Positions 1-12,319 are shown, numbered from the stretch's first letter. The stretch: 64,000 bases of DNA from Notolepis coatsorum (GCA_963971535.1 OZ020598.1:96539650-96603649); one strand, 5' to 3'. Notes: a model not told the origin generated them from the sequence alone. Numbers and translations: made by a program.

Positions 1-121
1 AAGTATGAGCTCACTACTGACTGAAATGTCCAACAAAAAGCATCAATTGTCAAATAACTAGACACATTAACATTAACTAGACTAGATGTTTGAGGAAATT
101 AGAAAGCGAACAACAACTTAA

Positions 122-485
122 CCCTTGTGTCTGATCAGATTCATATTTGTTTGATAACTTTGCAGTGATGAGCCAACATAATATGTGGCATAATCTTTTA
201 ATTATCTTGTATTTTTTTTTTACTCTTCATAAATTGTTTATTCCACTTCAGCCCGATCATAACCACCACATATTCTTTTTTTTGTCATATTTAACAACTC
301 TTTTCAGAAAAGTGGGAGTATTTCATTACAAAAATAATATAAAAAATGGTTATGATCAGGGCTGAAGTTGAATAAAATATTTATGGAAAAGAAAGTGGGA
401 AATTATTTCAACATAATCTTTTTATGGAGTTTTTCAATTTAGTCCCCTAATAAGAGTATAATATTTTAGTTTTCAGACACAAGGG
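122..485. mobile_element. piggyBac-like MITE
   Basis: The ends are CCCTTGTGTCTGA and its reverse complement, flanked on both sides by TTAA (118-121 and 486-489). An inner inverted repeat (about 238-268 and 349-377) makes most of it foldable. 364 bp, no coding capacity. Confidence 0.82.
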
Positions 486-489
486 TTAA

Positions 490-722
490 ATATAAACAAT
501 GGCATAGGATTTGAATTTAAACACAGTGGAGCTTAGATGATCTACAGTTGTCCACGACTTATCCTCCAAGGCATCTGCTATATAATAATCTTCAGATTAA
601 GTGTTATTAGTAGGTTACAGCAGTAAGCATTAGTTTGCTCAGTCAATTATGGCCAATTCGTTTTATATTGTTTAATACAGTTAAATAAATAGATAAATGA
701 AAAGCAATTTTTTTTTGGATTA
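490..722. other. AT-rich sequence, nothing recognised
   Basis: No ORF, RNA gene or repeat end recognised. Confidence 0.4.
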
Positions 723-744
723 CCCCCCCCCCCCCCCCCCCCCC
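723..744. repeat. Poly-C tract
   Basis: 22 consecutive C, directly abutting the hAT terminal fragment. Likely an assembly-sensitive homopolymer. Confidence 0.9.
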
Positions 745-825
745 ATACCGAAAATAATACCGAACCGTGTCTTCAAAGCCGAGGTACGTACCGAACCGTG
801 GATTTTGTGTACCGTTACACCCCTA
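745..825 (-). mobile_element. hAT-type terminal fragment
   Basis: The minus strand starts TAGGGGTGTAACGGTACACA and carries repeated ACGGTTCGGTA, as in teleost hAT elements. The opposite end is absent. A diverged relative lies at about 21565-21664. Confidence 0.6.
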
Positions 826-856
826 ATGTTTCTATAACTCTCTCCCATATAACTCT

Positions 857-1420
857 CTCCCATACCCTTAACACCAACCGCTGAAGTGCCCTTGAGCAAG
901 GCACTAAACCCCCAACTGCTCCAGTGGAGTTGCTCAGTGGCCAACAGTGTCAGACTGTGGTTGTACTGGGGCCTAACAAAATTAATAGTTGGTTTCAGGT
1001 TGGTTGTCAGTTTGGCCATGGGTAGGTAGGGAATTTATTTTATTTAATTTTTTAATTTTATTCTTTCCCACGGCGACTATGGATAGGGAATTTCTTTATT
1101 TAATTAAAATGTTCACAACAACATGGATGCATGTACTCTGCCAGCATGTTTAATATCCATAATACTAAATGTTTGACTAAGATTTCTATGAAACTTTATT
1201 AAAAAAAAAATAATTTTTTTTTTTTTTTTTTTTATAATTTTTTCTAAAAACTCATAAAATATATTGGGTCGCACCTAAATCGGCAGGGTCGGTCGGCAAC
1301 CTGAAACCAACTATTAATTTTGTTAGGCCTGGGCAGCTCCCAGGTGTGAATGGAACTCTGTGAATGTGAAGCAGGGCGTAGCTGAAAAAGAGCATCTGTG
1401 CTCAGCGAACCTACCCTGGG
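857..1420. repeat. SINE-like pieces with a 36-bp inverted repeat
   Basis: The segment TGCCCTTGAGCAAGGCAC at about 890 is common in teleost SINE-like repeats. The stretch 969-1004 is inverted at about 1298-1332, flanking AT-rich DNA. 1325-1435 ends GTAAATAAAGG, a retroposon-like tail. Confidence 0.45.
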
Positions 1421-1460
1421 TAAATAAAGGTTAAAATTAAAAATTAAAAAAATAAACACT

Positions 1461-1975
1461 GCAAGAACAGGCTGAAGCATAAGTCATTCAAGTAGATGCC
1501 GTCCATGGAAGAACAGTGTCCAGGGTAATTCCTTGTACTGTATGAACCAGGGAAACAGTGTGCTGGGGTACCCCAAGTTTGACTCTGGTTCGCTTGACAA
1601 TTAAGTTTGGGTCACTTCGGTTCCAAGAACAGGCTGAAGCAGCATATTCAAGTAGATGCCGTCCATGGAAGAACAGTGTCCATCAGGGTAATTCCTTGTA
1701 CTGTATGAACCAGGGAAACAGTGTGTGCTGTGCTGTGCTGGGGTAGCTGTGCTGTGCTGGGGTACCCTAAGTTTGACTCTGGTTCGCTTGACAATTAAGT
1801 TTGGGTCACTTCGGTTCCAAGAACAGGCTGAAGCAGCATAAGTCATTCAAGTAGATGCCAGGGTAATTCCTTGTACTGTATGAACCAGGGAAACAGTGTG
1901 TGGTGTGCTGTGCTGTGCTGGGGTACCCTAAGTTTGACTCTGGTTCGCTTGACTTAAGTTTGGGTCACTTCGGTT
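1461..1975. repeat. Tandem repeat of about 190 bp, partly coding
   Basis: Units begin with AAGAACAGGCTGAAGC near 1462, 1625 and 1819, each followed by a CTGTGCTG/GGGTACCC stretch. The leftward end of DUF4806-gene exon 12 (1928-1975) is made of this repeat. Confidence 0.8.
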
Positions 1976-4900
1976 CCTTGAGATGCCTCCCTCCCGGTCT
2001 GGCGCATAACGAAGCCACTTCTTGACAGTTTCGCTGTAGTCCTGGTCGGTCAGCTTGGGGTCAAACTGTCGAGCAGCAGCTGATAGACACAAAAATAAAA
2101 AAGGGAGGAAGAGAGGTGGGTGAGATGATGTACGATGATAAGAGCACCCGGCCCTCACTTCACACGAGTGCGATTTTTTTTAATCACTCAATTACTCACT
2201 CTGTAGGTCTACAGTAACAAGCTACAGTCAGCATCCAGTTAGACTGGACAGGAAAGAGAATTAAGCAATCGCAATACAATGTGTATCCATGCACCTCTAA
2301 AGCTCACCATTTCCATTTCCATTTGCAACAGCATAATTATATTCTGAATCACCAGCATCACCAGCATCACCACCGCACTACCTAAACTTAACCTATGAAG
2401 TAGTTTGCAGGGGAGGAAGCTCACCAAACATGCAGGCTTGTAGTGTGGTGTGCTTGAATGGCTTCTTGCTTTCTGAACAACGCTTGTCTTTCTTTCCAGC
2501 CCAGTTGAACCCACTGGCCAGGGCGTTGGTCATAGCAGTTTTCAACATCAGTCTGATCAGGTTCTCTGAATTGGTGCCTCCTACCAAAGCCAGGCGAGAA
2601 ATCTAAATCAGAGAGAAGAAAATGAAGGCCCTGCATTAGAAACAGCATAACGTTTATTTTATGAACACAGAGCAACCAACTTGTTTATACACACACTTTT
2701 TGCATGCACTGATATTCCAGCCCATGCCAGTCATTAGGTTTAACCACATTAACCCTCCTGTCCATATGTAAACGGTATATTTGAACAATTTCAAAACATT
2801 TCATAAATAGCAGATATACTGTTATGGTTTGTAACCGACCCCAATCGCACAACACAAGACAGGTATGATGGTTTGCCAAGAAACAGATATTTATTTAGAA
2901 CAGGGAAAAAGGGCACTGTCCCTTTAAGGGAGAAAACACAAAACACTGGAATAACACAAGAGGGGAAGGTAAAGTGCCCTTAAGAGGCGGGCAGGAAAAG
3001 GGAACACTATGGGAAGGTAAGGGAACGCCTAAGGGAAGGTTAAGGGAACGCCTAAGGGAAGGTTAAGGGAACGCCTTGGGAACAGAGGAACTAGAGACTA
3101 GAAGAACTAGGGAAAGAGGACTAGGGACTAGAAGAGCTAGGGATAGAGGACTAGGGACTAGGAGAACTAGGGATAGAGGACTAGGGACTAGGTGGAACTA
3201 GAAGGGGAGAACTTGGGACAGAGGGGACTGAGGCCCGCGGAGGCGGGCTGGGGAACAGGGAGGAACTGGGGACAGAGAACCGCGGAGGCGGGCTGGGGAC
3301 AGGGAGGAACTGGGGACTGGTGGGAAAACATCTGGGCCGCTCTGCAGAACAGAGGAGAGGGTTAATATTCAAAGGGAAAAAACAGAGCAGATGCAGAACA
3401 GTCCAAATAACAAAGTAACAAAGTAAATACTATCTTCGTGTGAACAAACACACAGTGGGAGATGAAATGTCCAAAATAATATCCACGAGAGAACAAAACA
3501 GAGTGGGAGATGAAATGTCCAAACTAATAACTAAGTGAGAACTAAAGGAGGCAATACGCTGGGAGAGTGACATCACAATCAAAACTCACCCAGGCGTATG
3601 CGTAATGGTACAGGAACAGCAGCGGGAACGGGGGCAAGAGGCATTACGCTGAGTGAGTGACATCACAATCAAAACTCACCCAGGCGTATGCGTAAAGGTA
3701 CAGGGACAGCAGCGGGAACGGGGGCAAGGGCACTACGCTGAGTGAGTGACATCACAATCAAAACTCACCCAGGCGTATGCGTAAAGGTACAGGGACAGCA
3801 GCGGGAACGGGGGCAAGGGCACTACGCTGAGTGAGTGACATCACAATCAAAACTCACCCAGGCGTATGCGTAAAGGTAAGGGACAGCAGCGGGAACGGGG
3901 GCAAGGGCACTACGCTGAGTGAGTGACATCACAATCAAAACTCACCCAGGCGTATGCGTAAAGGTAAGGGACAGCAGCGGGAACGGGGGCAAGGGCACTA
4001 CGCTGAGTGAGTGACATCACAATCAAAACTCACCCAGGCGTATGCGTAAAGGTAAGGGACAGCAGCGGGAACGGGGGCAAGGGCACTACGCTGAGTGAGT
4101 GACATCACAATCAAAACTCACCCAGGCGTATGCGTAAAGGTAAGGGACAGCAGCGGGGCGAGGGCATCGCCACCGGGTGGCTGGCTGTCCGAGCCGAGGA
4201 ACAGAGTGCTGGAACAGTGGCGGTGACGAGGGAGTCGTCCACCGGGTAGCCGACTGTCGGAGCCGAGGAACAGAGTGCTGGAACAGTGGCGGTGACGAGG
4301 GTGTCGTCCACCGGGTAGCCGCTGTCGGAGCCGAGGAACAGAGTGCGCGCCACACCTTGGTGTGCGCGTCGGAACAGTGGCGGTGGCGAGGGCGTCGTCC
4401 ACCGGGTAGCCGCTGTCGGAGCCGAGGAACAGAGTGCGCGCCACACCTTGGTGTGCGCGTCGGAACAGTGGCGGTGGCGAGGGCGTCGTCCACCGGGTAG
4501 CCGCTGTCGGAGCCGAGGAACAGAGTGCGCGCCACACCTTGGTGTGCGCGTCGGAACAGTGGCGGTGGCGAGGGCGGCGTCCACCGGGTAGCCGCTGTCG
4601 GGGCCGAGGAACAGAGTGCGCGCCACACCTTGGTGTGCGCGTCGGAACAGTGGCGGTGGCGAGGGCGTCGTCCACCGGGTAGCCGCTGTCGGAGCCGAGG
4701 AACAGAGTGCGCGCCACACCTTGGTGTGCGCGTCGGAACAGTGGCGGTGGCGAGGGCGTCGTCCACCGGGTAGCCGCTGTCGGAGCCGAGGAACAGAGTG
4801 CGCGCCACACCTTGGTGTGCGCGTCGGAACCGAGAGACGCCTCGGGGTGCGTCTGCGAGGAGGAGTGTGCCAAGCACGAAGGTCTGGAAGATGCGCGTCG

Positions 4901-7900
4901 GCGCGCTGAGGTCTGGAGAGCGTGCCAAGCTCGAAGGTCTGGAAGATGCGCGTCTGTGCGCTGGTACGGAGGAGCGTGCCAAGCTCGAAGGTCTGGAAGA
5001 TGCGCGTCTGTGCGCTGGTACGGAGGAGCGTGCCAAGCTCGAAGGTCTGAAGTGGAACACTGGAATACCTCCCGTAGAGGATTAGAGAGCGCAGTACAGT
5101 GTCTCCCTCCAGGCAAACGGCGGCAGGTGGCGAAGGCTTGAGCGCATCTGGCGCGCTGGTCTAGATGTGCGTCAGGACGAACAGCTGCGCTGGGGTCTGC
5201 AGTGGAACGCTGGGGTGCCTCCCGTGGAAGTTACAGGGAGCGCAGAACAGTCTCCTCCACAGGCTACGGCGACAGCAGACGAAGGCTGGAGCAAACATCT
5301 CAAGGCTGGAGAGATCCATCTTACAGCATTGGTAGACCAGAGGATCTCCCGAAAGAGTCTAGATGTTAGAGAATATGACTCAGCATGAATACAACACGAC
5401 CCCACGCCAAAACGAGGGGAAGCGCCCTGGTATTTAAAGCCCACAGGGGGACTAATTAGCCTGCCAACACAGGTGCGAGAGATAATAGAATATCAAACAG
5501 GTGTGGCCACTAAGGGTAAGGAACGAGAGGGTGGGGGCTAGAGAGAGTGAGTAGGGAATTCCTAACAGTAGGCTTAAAGAAGACAGAGAAAAGGTAGTGA
5601 GCAGCGGGCAAAACCTCACAGTACCCCCCCCTCAACGGGAGCCACCCGGCGACCCAAAACAAATACAGACAGAGTGGCAGGGGGCAAAACAAGAGGTACT
5701 GGCCAAGCCAGCAGGGGAAGCCACCACAAGAGTGGGGCTAGCAAAAGAAACAGGGTCGCCGAGGGGTAACTAGGGTAGCAGAGGGGCAACTGGTCTAGAG
5801 GAACTGGGTCTAGAGAACTAGTCTAGCGAACTGGGCAAGAGAACTGGTCTAGAGAACTGGTTTAGGGAACTGGTCTAGAGAACTGGTCTAGAGGAACTGG
5901 TCTAGAGGAACTGGGTCTAGAGAACTGGTCTAGAGCAACTGGTCTAGAGGAACTGGTCTAGAGGAACTGAGGGGCAAGCAGGGTAGCTAAGGGGTAACCA
6001 TGGAAGCACCGGGAAAGGGCTAGCAGAGGGAAGGTTAGCTGCCAGGGCACTGATAGCTACAGGGCCTATGCTAGCTGTACTGCTACATCAACATAGAGGC
6101 TGCGCAAGCTGCCGGAGCTAGGCTGGCAGACAGGGCTGGACCAGCATGAGAGCACAAGCTAGCTGGAAGGACAGTCCTAGCTGTGTGAGAAAAACTGACC
6201 TTGCTAGCTGAAAGGGCAGTCCTAGCAGTGGGATAAACTACACAAAAAAGTGGAGGCCACGCAGAGGGACCGGGTTAGCTGCTTGGGCCTGGCTAGCTAC
6301 AGGGCCCATGCCAGCTGCAAGGCTGCATTAACATAGAGGCTGTGCTAACAGCCGGGGCCAAGCTAGCAGACCGGGGCCATGCAGAGGGAAACTGGGTTAG
6401 CTGCCAGGGCATGGCTAGCTACATGGGGGTCAAACAGGGCAAAACGGGAAGCAAACAGGGGAGCTAACCGGGGAGACTAACAAGCTAAACAGGGGAGCTA
6501 GAGGGGACAAGAAAAAAAAAGGCAAACTCAACATACACCGTCTGTGCTGGCTGGGGTCGTCGATTTGGTGGGGTCGTACTGTTATGGTTTGTAACCGACC
6601 CCAATCGCACAACACAAGACAGGTATGATGGTTTGCCAAGAAACAGATATTTATTTAGAACAGGGAAAAAGGGCACTGTCCCTTTAAGGGAGAAAACACA
6701 AAACACTGGAATAACACAAGAGGGGAAGGTAAAGTGCCCTTAAGAGGCGGGCAGGAAAAGGGAACACTATGGGAAGGTAAGGGAACGCCTAAGGGAAGGT
6801 TAAGGGAACGCCTAAGGGAAGGTTAAGGGAACGCCTTGGGAACAGAGGAACTAGAGACTAGAAGAACTAGGGAAAGAGGACTAGGGACTAGAAGAGCTAG
6901 GGATAGAGGACTAGGGACTAGGATAACTAGGGATAGAGGACTAGGGACTAGGTGGAACTAGAAGGGGAGAACTTGGGACAGAGGGGACTGAGGCCCACGG
7001 AGGCGGGCTGGGGAACAGGGAGGAACTGGGGACAGAGAACCGCGGAGGCGGGCTGGGGACAGGGAGGAACTGGGGACTGGTGGGAAAACATCTGGGCCGC
7101 TCTGCAGAACAGAGGAGAGGGTTAATATTCAAAGGGAAAAAACAGAGCAGATGCAGAACAGTCCAAATAACAAAGTAACAAAGTAAATACTATCTTCGTG
7201 TGAACAAACACACAGTGGGAGATGAAATGTCCAAAATAATATCCACGAGAGAACAAAACAGAGTGGGAGATGAAATGTCCAAACTAATAACTAAGTGAGA
7301 ACTAAAGGAGGCAATACGCTGGGAGAGTGACATCACAATCAAAACTCACCCAGGCGTATGCGTAATGGTACAGGAACAGCAGCGGGAACGGGGGCAAGAG
7401 GCATTACGCTGAGTGAGTGACATCACAATCAAAACTCACCCAGGCGTATGCGTAAAGGTACAGGGACAGCAGCGGGAACGGGGGCAAGGGCACTACGCTG
7501 AGTGAGTGACATCACAATCAAAACTCACCCAGGCGTATGCGTAAAGGTACAGGGACAGCAGCGGGAACGGGGGCAAGGGCACTACGCTGAGTGAGTGACA
7601 TCACAATCAAAACTCACCCAGGCGTATGCGTAAAGGTAAGGGACAGCAGCGGGAACGGGGGCAAGGGCACTACGCTGAGTGAGTGACATCACAATCAAAA
7701 CTCACCCAGGCGTATGCGTAAAGGTAAGGGACAGCAGCGGGAACGGGGGCAAGGGCACTACGCTGAGTGAGTGACATCACAATCAAAACTCACCCAGGCG
7801 TATGCGTAAAGGTAAGGGACAGCAGCGGGAACGGGGGCAAGGGCACTACGCTGAGTGAGTGACATCACAATCAAAACTCACCCAGGCGTATGCGTAAAGG

Positions 7901-10900
7901 TAAGGGACAGCAGCGGGGCGAGGGCATCGCCACCGGGTGGCTGGCTGTCCGAGCCGAGGAACAGAGTGCTGGAACAGTGGCGGTGACGAGGGAGTCGTCC
8001 ACCGGGTAGCCGACTGTCGGAGCCGAGGAACAGAGTGCTGGAACAGTGGCGGTGACGAGGGTGTCGTCCACCGGGTAGCCGCTGTCGGAGCCGAGGAACA
8101 GAGTGCGCGCCACACCTTGGTGTGCGCGTCGGAACAGTGGCGGTGGCGAGGGCGTCGTCCACCGGGTAGCCGCTGTCGGAGCCGAGGAACAGAGTGCGCG
8201 CCACACCTTGGTGTGCGCGTCGGAACAGTGGCGGTGGCGAGGGCGTCGTCCACCGGGTAGCCGCTGTCGGAGCCGAGGAACAGAGTGCGCGCCACACCTT
8301 GGTGTGCGCGTCGGAACAGTGGCGGTGGCGAGGGCGTCGTCCACCGGGTAGCCGCTGTCGGGGCCGAGGAACAGAGTGCGCGCCACACCTTGGTGTGCGC
8401 GTCGGAACAGTGGCGGTGGCGAGGGCGTCGTCCACCGGGTAGCCGCTGTCGGAGCCGAGGAACAGAGTGCGCGCCACACCTTGGTGTGCGCGTCGGAACA
8501 GTGGCGGTGGCGAGGGCGTCGTCCACCGGGTAGCCGCTGTCGGAGCCAAGGAACAGAGTGCGCGCCACACCTTGGTGTGCGCGTCGGAACCGAGAGACGC
8601 CTCGGGGTGCGTCTGCGAGGAGGAGTGTGCCAAGCACGAAGGTCTGGAAGATGCGCGTCGGCGCGCTGAGGTCTGGAGAGCGTGCCAAGCTCGAAGGTCT
8701 GGAAGATGCGCGTCTGTGCGCTGGTACGGAGGAGCGTGCCAAGCTCGAAGGTCTGGAAGATGCGCGTCTGTGCGCTGGTACGGAGGAGCGTGCCAAGCTC
8801 GAAGGTCTGAAGTGGAACACTGGAATACCTCCCGTAGAGGATTAGAGAGCGCAGTACAGTGTCTCCCTCCAGGCAAACGGCGGCAGGTGGCGAAGGCTTG
8901 AGCGCATCTGGCGCGCTGGTCTAGATGTGCGTCAGGACGAACAGCTGCGCTGGGGTCTGCAGTGGAACGCTGGGGTGCCTCCCGTGGAAGTTACAGGGAG
9001 CGCAGAACAGTCTCCTCCACAGGCTACGGCGACAGCAGACGAAGGCTGGAGCAAACATCTCAAGGCTGGAGAGATCCATCTTACAGCATTGGTAGACCAG
9101 AGGATCTCCCGAAAGAGTCTAGATGTTAGAGAATATGACTCAGCATGAATACAACACGACCCCACGCCAAAACGAGGGGAAGCGCCCTGGTATTTAAAGC
9201 CCACAGGGGGACTAATTAGCCTGCCAACACAGGTGCGAGAGATAATAGAATATCAAACAGGTGTGGCCACTAAGGGTAAGGAACGAGAGGGTGGGGGCTA
9301 GAGAGAGTGAGTAGGGAATTCCTAACAGTAGGCTTAAAGAAGACAGAGAAAAGGTAGTGAGCAGCGGGCAAAACCTCACATATACAAGCTCTAACACGTT
9401 TTGAACTAGAAAGTGCTAAACACATTTTTCCCCTGAACAAGACCACACTGAAACAATCTACATTTGATAAATGAATGCAGTTCAATAAATTACCATCTTT
9501 TGACGGACTGATTGCTCCATCAGTAATGATTCTGCCTCATTGAAGTCTTGTTCACTGGCGATTGGCAGCTGGAAGGGGAGCATAGTGGTTGTGGTGGCCA
9601 CCCCGTGTCCCCTGGTCCCACCAGATATGTTGCCCTCAGCCAACTCGGTCTTGATGAACTGCACATCTCTGGATAGATCCTTCACCACAACAAGTAATTC
9701 AGCAAGCATTGAATTCATCTTCTGGATGGTAAGGTCTTCAGAAGAAGAGTTAAAATCATTAAGTGAGAAATAAAAATAAGCAGCAAATCACACGAGGAAT
9801 TACACCATGTCCAATAGACTTGCCTTTCATAAGCTGCCCGTCATCGCCGGCCATCTGTCTACGCTGTGAAACACCAGATTGCCCTGAGCTGTGTCCTGAC
9901 ATCGCTGTAGAAACAAAATCATAGTTATATATTTCACTAGTTTGACTGCATTGGATCAAACTGGTGGTAGTTCCCTCTAAAATGGCATACCATTTTGTGC
10001 ATGTTGTGAGAGACCAGGGGGACTGTAGTATTGCCCCGAGCTGCATCCCGACATCCCTGTAGAAACAAATCATTATATTTAAAAATACAAAATCTGACTT
10101 GTCAGTCAAATTAACATACATGTCACAATCACTAACACCGGTTCCTGACAGGCAGCAAGCGAGCGAACTGGAGACAAAATCGCACACGACACTGTCCTGA
10201 TATGACGCAGCGCGTGTCCGAGTGTGTGTTACCTGGATTCTCGACCAATAAAAAGTGTTTAGGGGCGGGACTCGGCCGCGTAATCGCTCAACTAGAGACA
10301 CAGCGAGCGAATATTTGAGGGGTGAACGACATCGCTGCTCAGTTCACTGTCGCTCGCGGCAGGTCAGGATAGTCTGATTGAAACGAATACATTTTAATCA
10401 CTTTTTCTCGCTCGCTCGCGTCGCTCTATGTCAGGAAGGGGTGTAAGGAGTTGTATCCCCGTCTCTCAAAACACTGTTACTGAAAGAGTACAGTATCATA
10501 CCACTACTTGCACTTTGTCGATCTTGCAGCTGCTGGACATGTGAGGCCTGCTGCTGCTGGTGATACTGAACAATATCAAATCCTGGCATCTCGGCTGAAA
10601 CACAGTAGGAAATACACAAAGTTATTAGCAAATGACGCTATTGTAATCCCCCATGTGAGAAAATGTTTGATTTCCATTCAGCTGATTTCACGTGCACTGC
10701 CAAATACTACTTTAATAAAAATATCAAAGACAATGCGAGACAATACAGATATTTTAAACATGCCAGAATATTATGTTATGAGATTGCTTGATAACTCACC
10801 ATTATGTTGAGTTAGCGATTGCCGGTAGTTGCTAGTAACCAGATCTACAAAGGGGAAATGTAAAATAAGTTGCGACTCAAACATGGTGGAAATTGTGCTC

Positions 10901-12319
10901 AATATAAAAGCATTATGTACAACTACACATTTTTATTGTGACATTGCTTGCAAGTTGTGAAGGCTTTGAATTTTTGTAGTGGGCTGGCATGCACATTGTA
11001 AACATGTATTCTGTTGCATGCATGATGCCAGCGACCTGCCAGCCATCTCCTCACAAGAACACAGATATGGGTTCACTTACTGTTATTTGGATCAGGAGTC
11101 TGCAACGAATCTAAATAGCTGTAGATCCTGCCACCATCCAAAGAATCTAAAAAAGGTAAGCCAGGGTGAGAATTGAAGATGCTACAAATCATGTTTAAAC
11201 AGTCATCTAGTTGGCATTTTAACATGCATAGCAACATACCATTCATTGTAGGGTCTTGGCCAACAACTGGAGGGTTGACGTATCTTAGCGCCTTACGAGA
11301 CCGGCTCGATTTTGGAGTCTGTCCTACAACATATTTTAGTTGGCATGTTATTCACAATGTATATATTTTGGGCCAACTATAGAATAACTGCAAGAAATGC
11401 AGAAGTCCAATCAAATTAAAATGCTCAATTTGTCGGTACATGGTCAGACTAATTTGTTTAACTGTTTATTATTATTATTAACTGTAGCCATTTCCAAAGT
11501 GCCTATATAAAATAAATGCATTGCATCAATACCTGGGAAACCCACATCAGGTGCTTTGGCAAAACGTTTTCTTTTGGCGTCGCCACTCGAGTCAGAGTCC
11601 GAGTGCACATACTGCTGATTTGGCCTAAAAAAAAGTATATATATACACACATATAAATAAATGTAGTTATGATACTACGTTTATTAGTCAAGGCTAAAGT
11701 CTGAATACATAGGCCCTCAGGCCACTGCGTGTTATCCTTTTAGCACTACTTGCAACTACAACAGCAGTGCCATTATTTACAACACCCTAGGGAGAGTTGT
11801 CCCTTTAACAAAGTGAACACTGTACCTGGATCTTCTTTTTTGGCGGAGATCTCCTTCGTCCTCAGATTCAATTTCAGAGGTTGGACACATAGTTGAGGTG
11901 TACTTGGTCTCTCGTTTTTTGGCCTCATCATGGGTCTCTGGAAAGAGCAGAGAGAAAATGACAATTAACATATCTGCAGTCCAGTGTTTAACGAAAAAAT
12001 ATATGTACCTCTTATCATATGTGCATCGTCACAATTTGCGTCCTCACTTTTTGTGTATGTGTTGCACGAAATACTCACCACACGTAGTAAGCTCACGTAC
12101 ATCCTTATAGGTGATCCATTTATCATCTGGTTGCAGTCCATCTCGAAGGGCTTTTGTGAGCTTTATGTGTTTAGGGGGCCATAACACAGTCTGGTCTTTA
12201 GCATTAAACCAGCTCCCTAGAACTACTGCTGTCCCACCATTTGGGAACTGTACAACTGACCACAGCACCACCTCACCATTCATCTTCAAAGGGCTGAAAT
12301 GAGAATTTACGGTACTCAT
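1928..12319 (-). CDS. 12-exon DUF4806-like domain protein, 489 aa
   Basis: Assembled by eye on the minus strand. Exons: 12079-12319, 11826-11937, 11533-11624, 11240-11323, 11081-11146, 10800-10844, 10502-10594, 9991-10056, 9806-9904, 9494-9735, 2425-2602, 1928-2079. All introns are GT..AG, every junction is in phase, and the total is 1470 nt with one terminal TAG. Exon 1 (residues 1-80) encodes a small domain with WSVVQFPNGGTAVV and a later VLWPP motif, common at the N-terminus of DUF4806 proteins. Next come an acidic linker, a basic DAKRKR patch, a Gln-rich stretch and a predicted helix (exon 10). The end (about 360-465) matches the DUF4806 pattern: a GG turn, FNWAGKKDK, and WLRYAPDR. Function is unknown. 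A TNP2-like transposase gene lies just upstream on the same strand, suggesting a transposon accessory protein or a derivative. Intron 10 carries a full LTR element. The weakest boundary is the exon 9 donor (GTGTAA). The start is the first ATG of exon 1. Confidence 0.82.
2820..5620 (-). repeat. 3' long terminal repeat
   Basis: 2801 bp. It differs from the other LTR at only four positions I could find (3164, 3237, 4577, 4788). It carries tandem arrays at about 3090-3200 (30 bp), 3546-4155 (87-89 bp, 7 units), 4160-4830 (70 then 91 bp, 8 units) and 4865-5050 (about 55 bp, 4 units). Confidence 0.93.
2890..2895 (-). promoter_or_regulatory. Poly(A) signal AATAAA in the 3' LTR
   Basis: AATAAA on the minus strand is followed about 35 bases later by a GT-rich stretch. 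The equivalent site in the other LTR is 6650-6655. It is sense-oriented to the host gene intron. Confidence 0.6.
5621..6579 (-). mobile_element. Internal region of the LTR element, non-coding
   Basis: Both ends carry GTAC next to the LTRs. About 5775-5975 is a short repeat rich in GGTCTAGAGAACT. About 6025-6420 contains two diverged GCTAGC-rich repeats. No protein-coding similarity was seen. Confidence 0.85.
6580..9380 (-). repeat. 5' long terminal repeat
   Basis: Same length and same array copy numbers as the 3' LTR, offset by exactly 3760 bp. Arrays map to about 7306-7915, 7920-8590 and 8625-8810. Confidence 0.93.
9191..9199 (-). promoter_or_regulatory. TATA-like box in the 5' LTR
   Basis: The minus strand reads CTTTAAATA, about 185 bp into the LTR. 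The same site is at 5431-5439 in the 3' LTR. It would put most of the 2.8-kb LTR, including all arrays, into the transcript. Confidence 0.5.
10138..10441. mobile_element. Possible MITE in intron 7 of the DUF4806-like gene
   Basis: CCTGACAGGCAGCAAGCGAG near 10145 is imperfectly inverted near 10410-10438. Target duplications could not be fixed. Confidence 0.4.

Larger units (their letters stand above)
2820..9380 (-). mobile_element. Non-autonomous LTR retrotransposon with 2.8-kb LTRs
   Basis: LTRs are 2820-5620 and 6580-9380, both 2801 bp, starting TG and ending CA. A perfect 5-bp target duplication TATAC flanks the element (2815-2819 and 9381-9385). Orientation is minus: GAGGGGGGGG forms a polypurine tract beside the 3' LTR, a TATA-like TTTAAATA lies near the 5' end of the LTR, and AATAAA lies near its other end. 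The internal part is only 959 bp with no gag or pol, so mobilisation must be in trans, probably by a Ty3/gypsy element. The structure resembles a large retrotransposon derivative. No primer-binding site starting TGG was seen. It lies in intron 10 of the DUF4806-like gene, in the same orientation. Confidence 0.93.

Noticed and set aside
4086-5116. Minus-strand frames of 202-332 codons in the 3' LTR (and 7846-8876 in the 5' LTR)
   Set aside because: They arise from a 91-bp repeat, which is not a multiple of three, so the same peptide cycles through all frames. No motif or start context supports a protein.
6540-6579. Primer-binding site of the LTR element
   Set aside because: The sequence after the 5' LTR (GTACGACCCCACC on the minus strand) does not start TGG and matches no tRNA 3' end I can recall.
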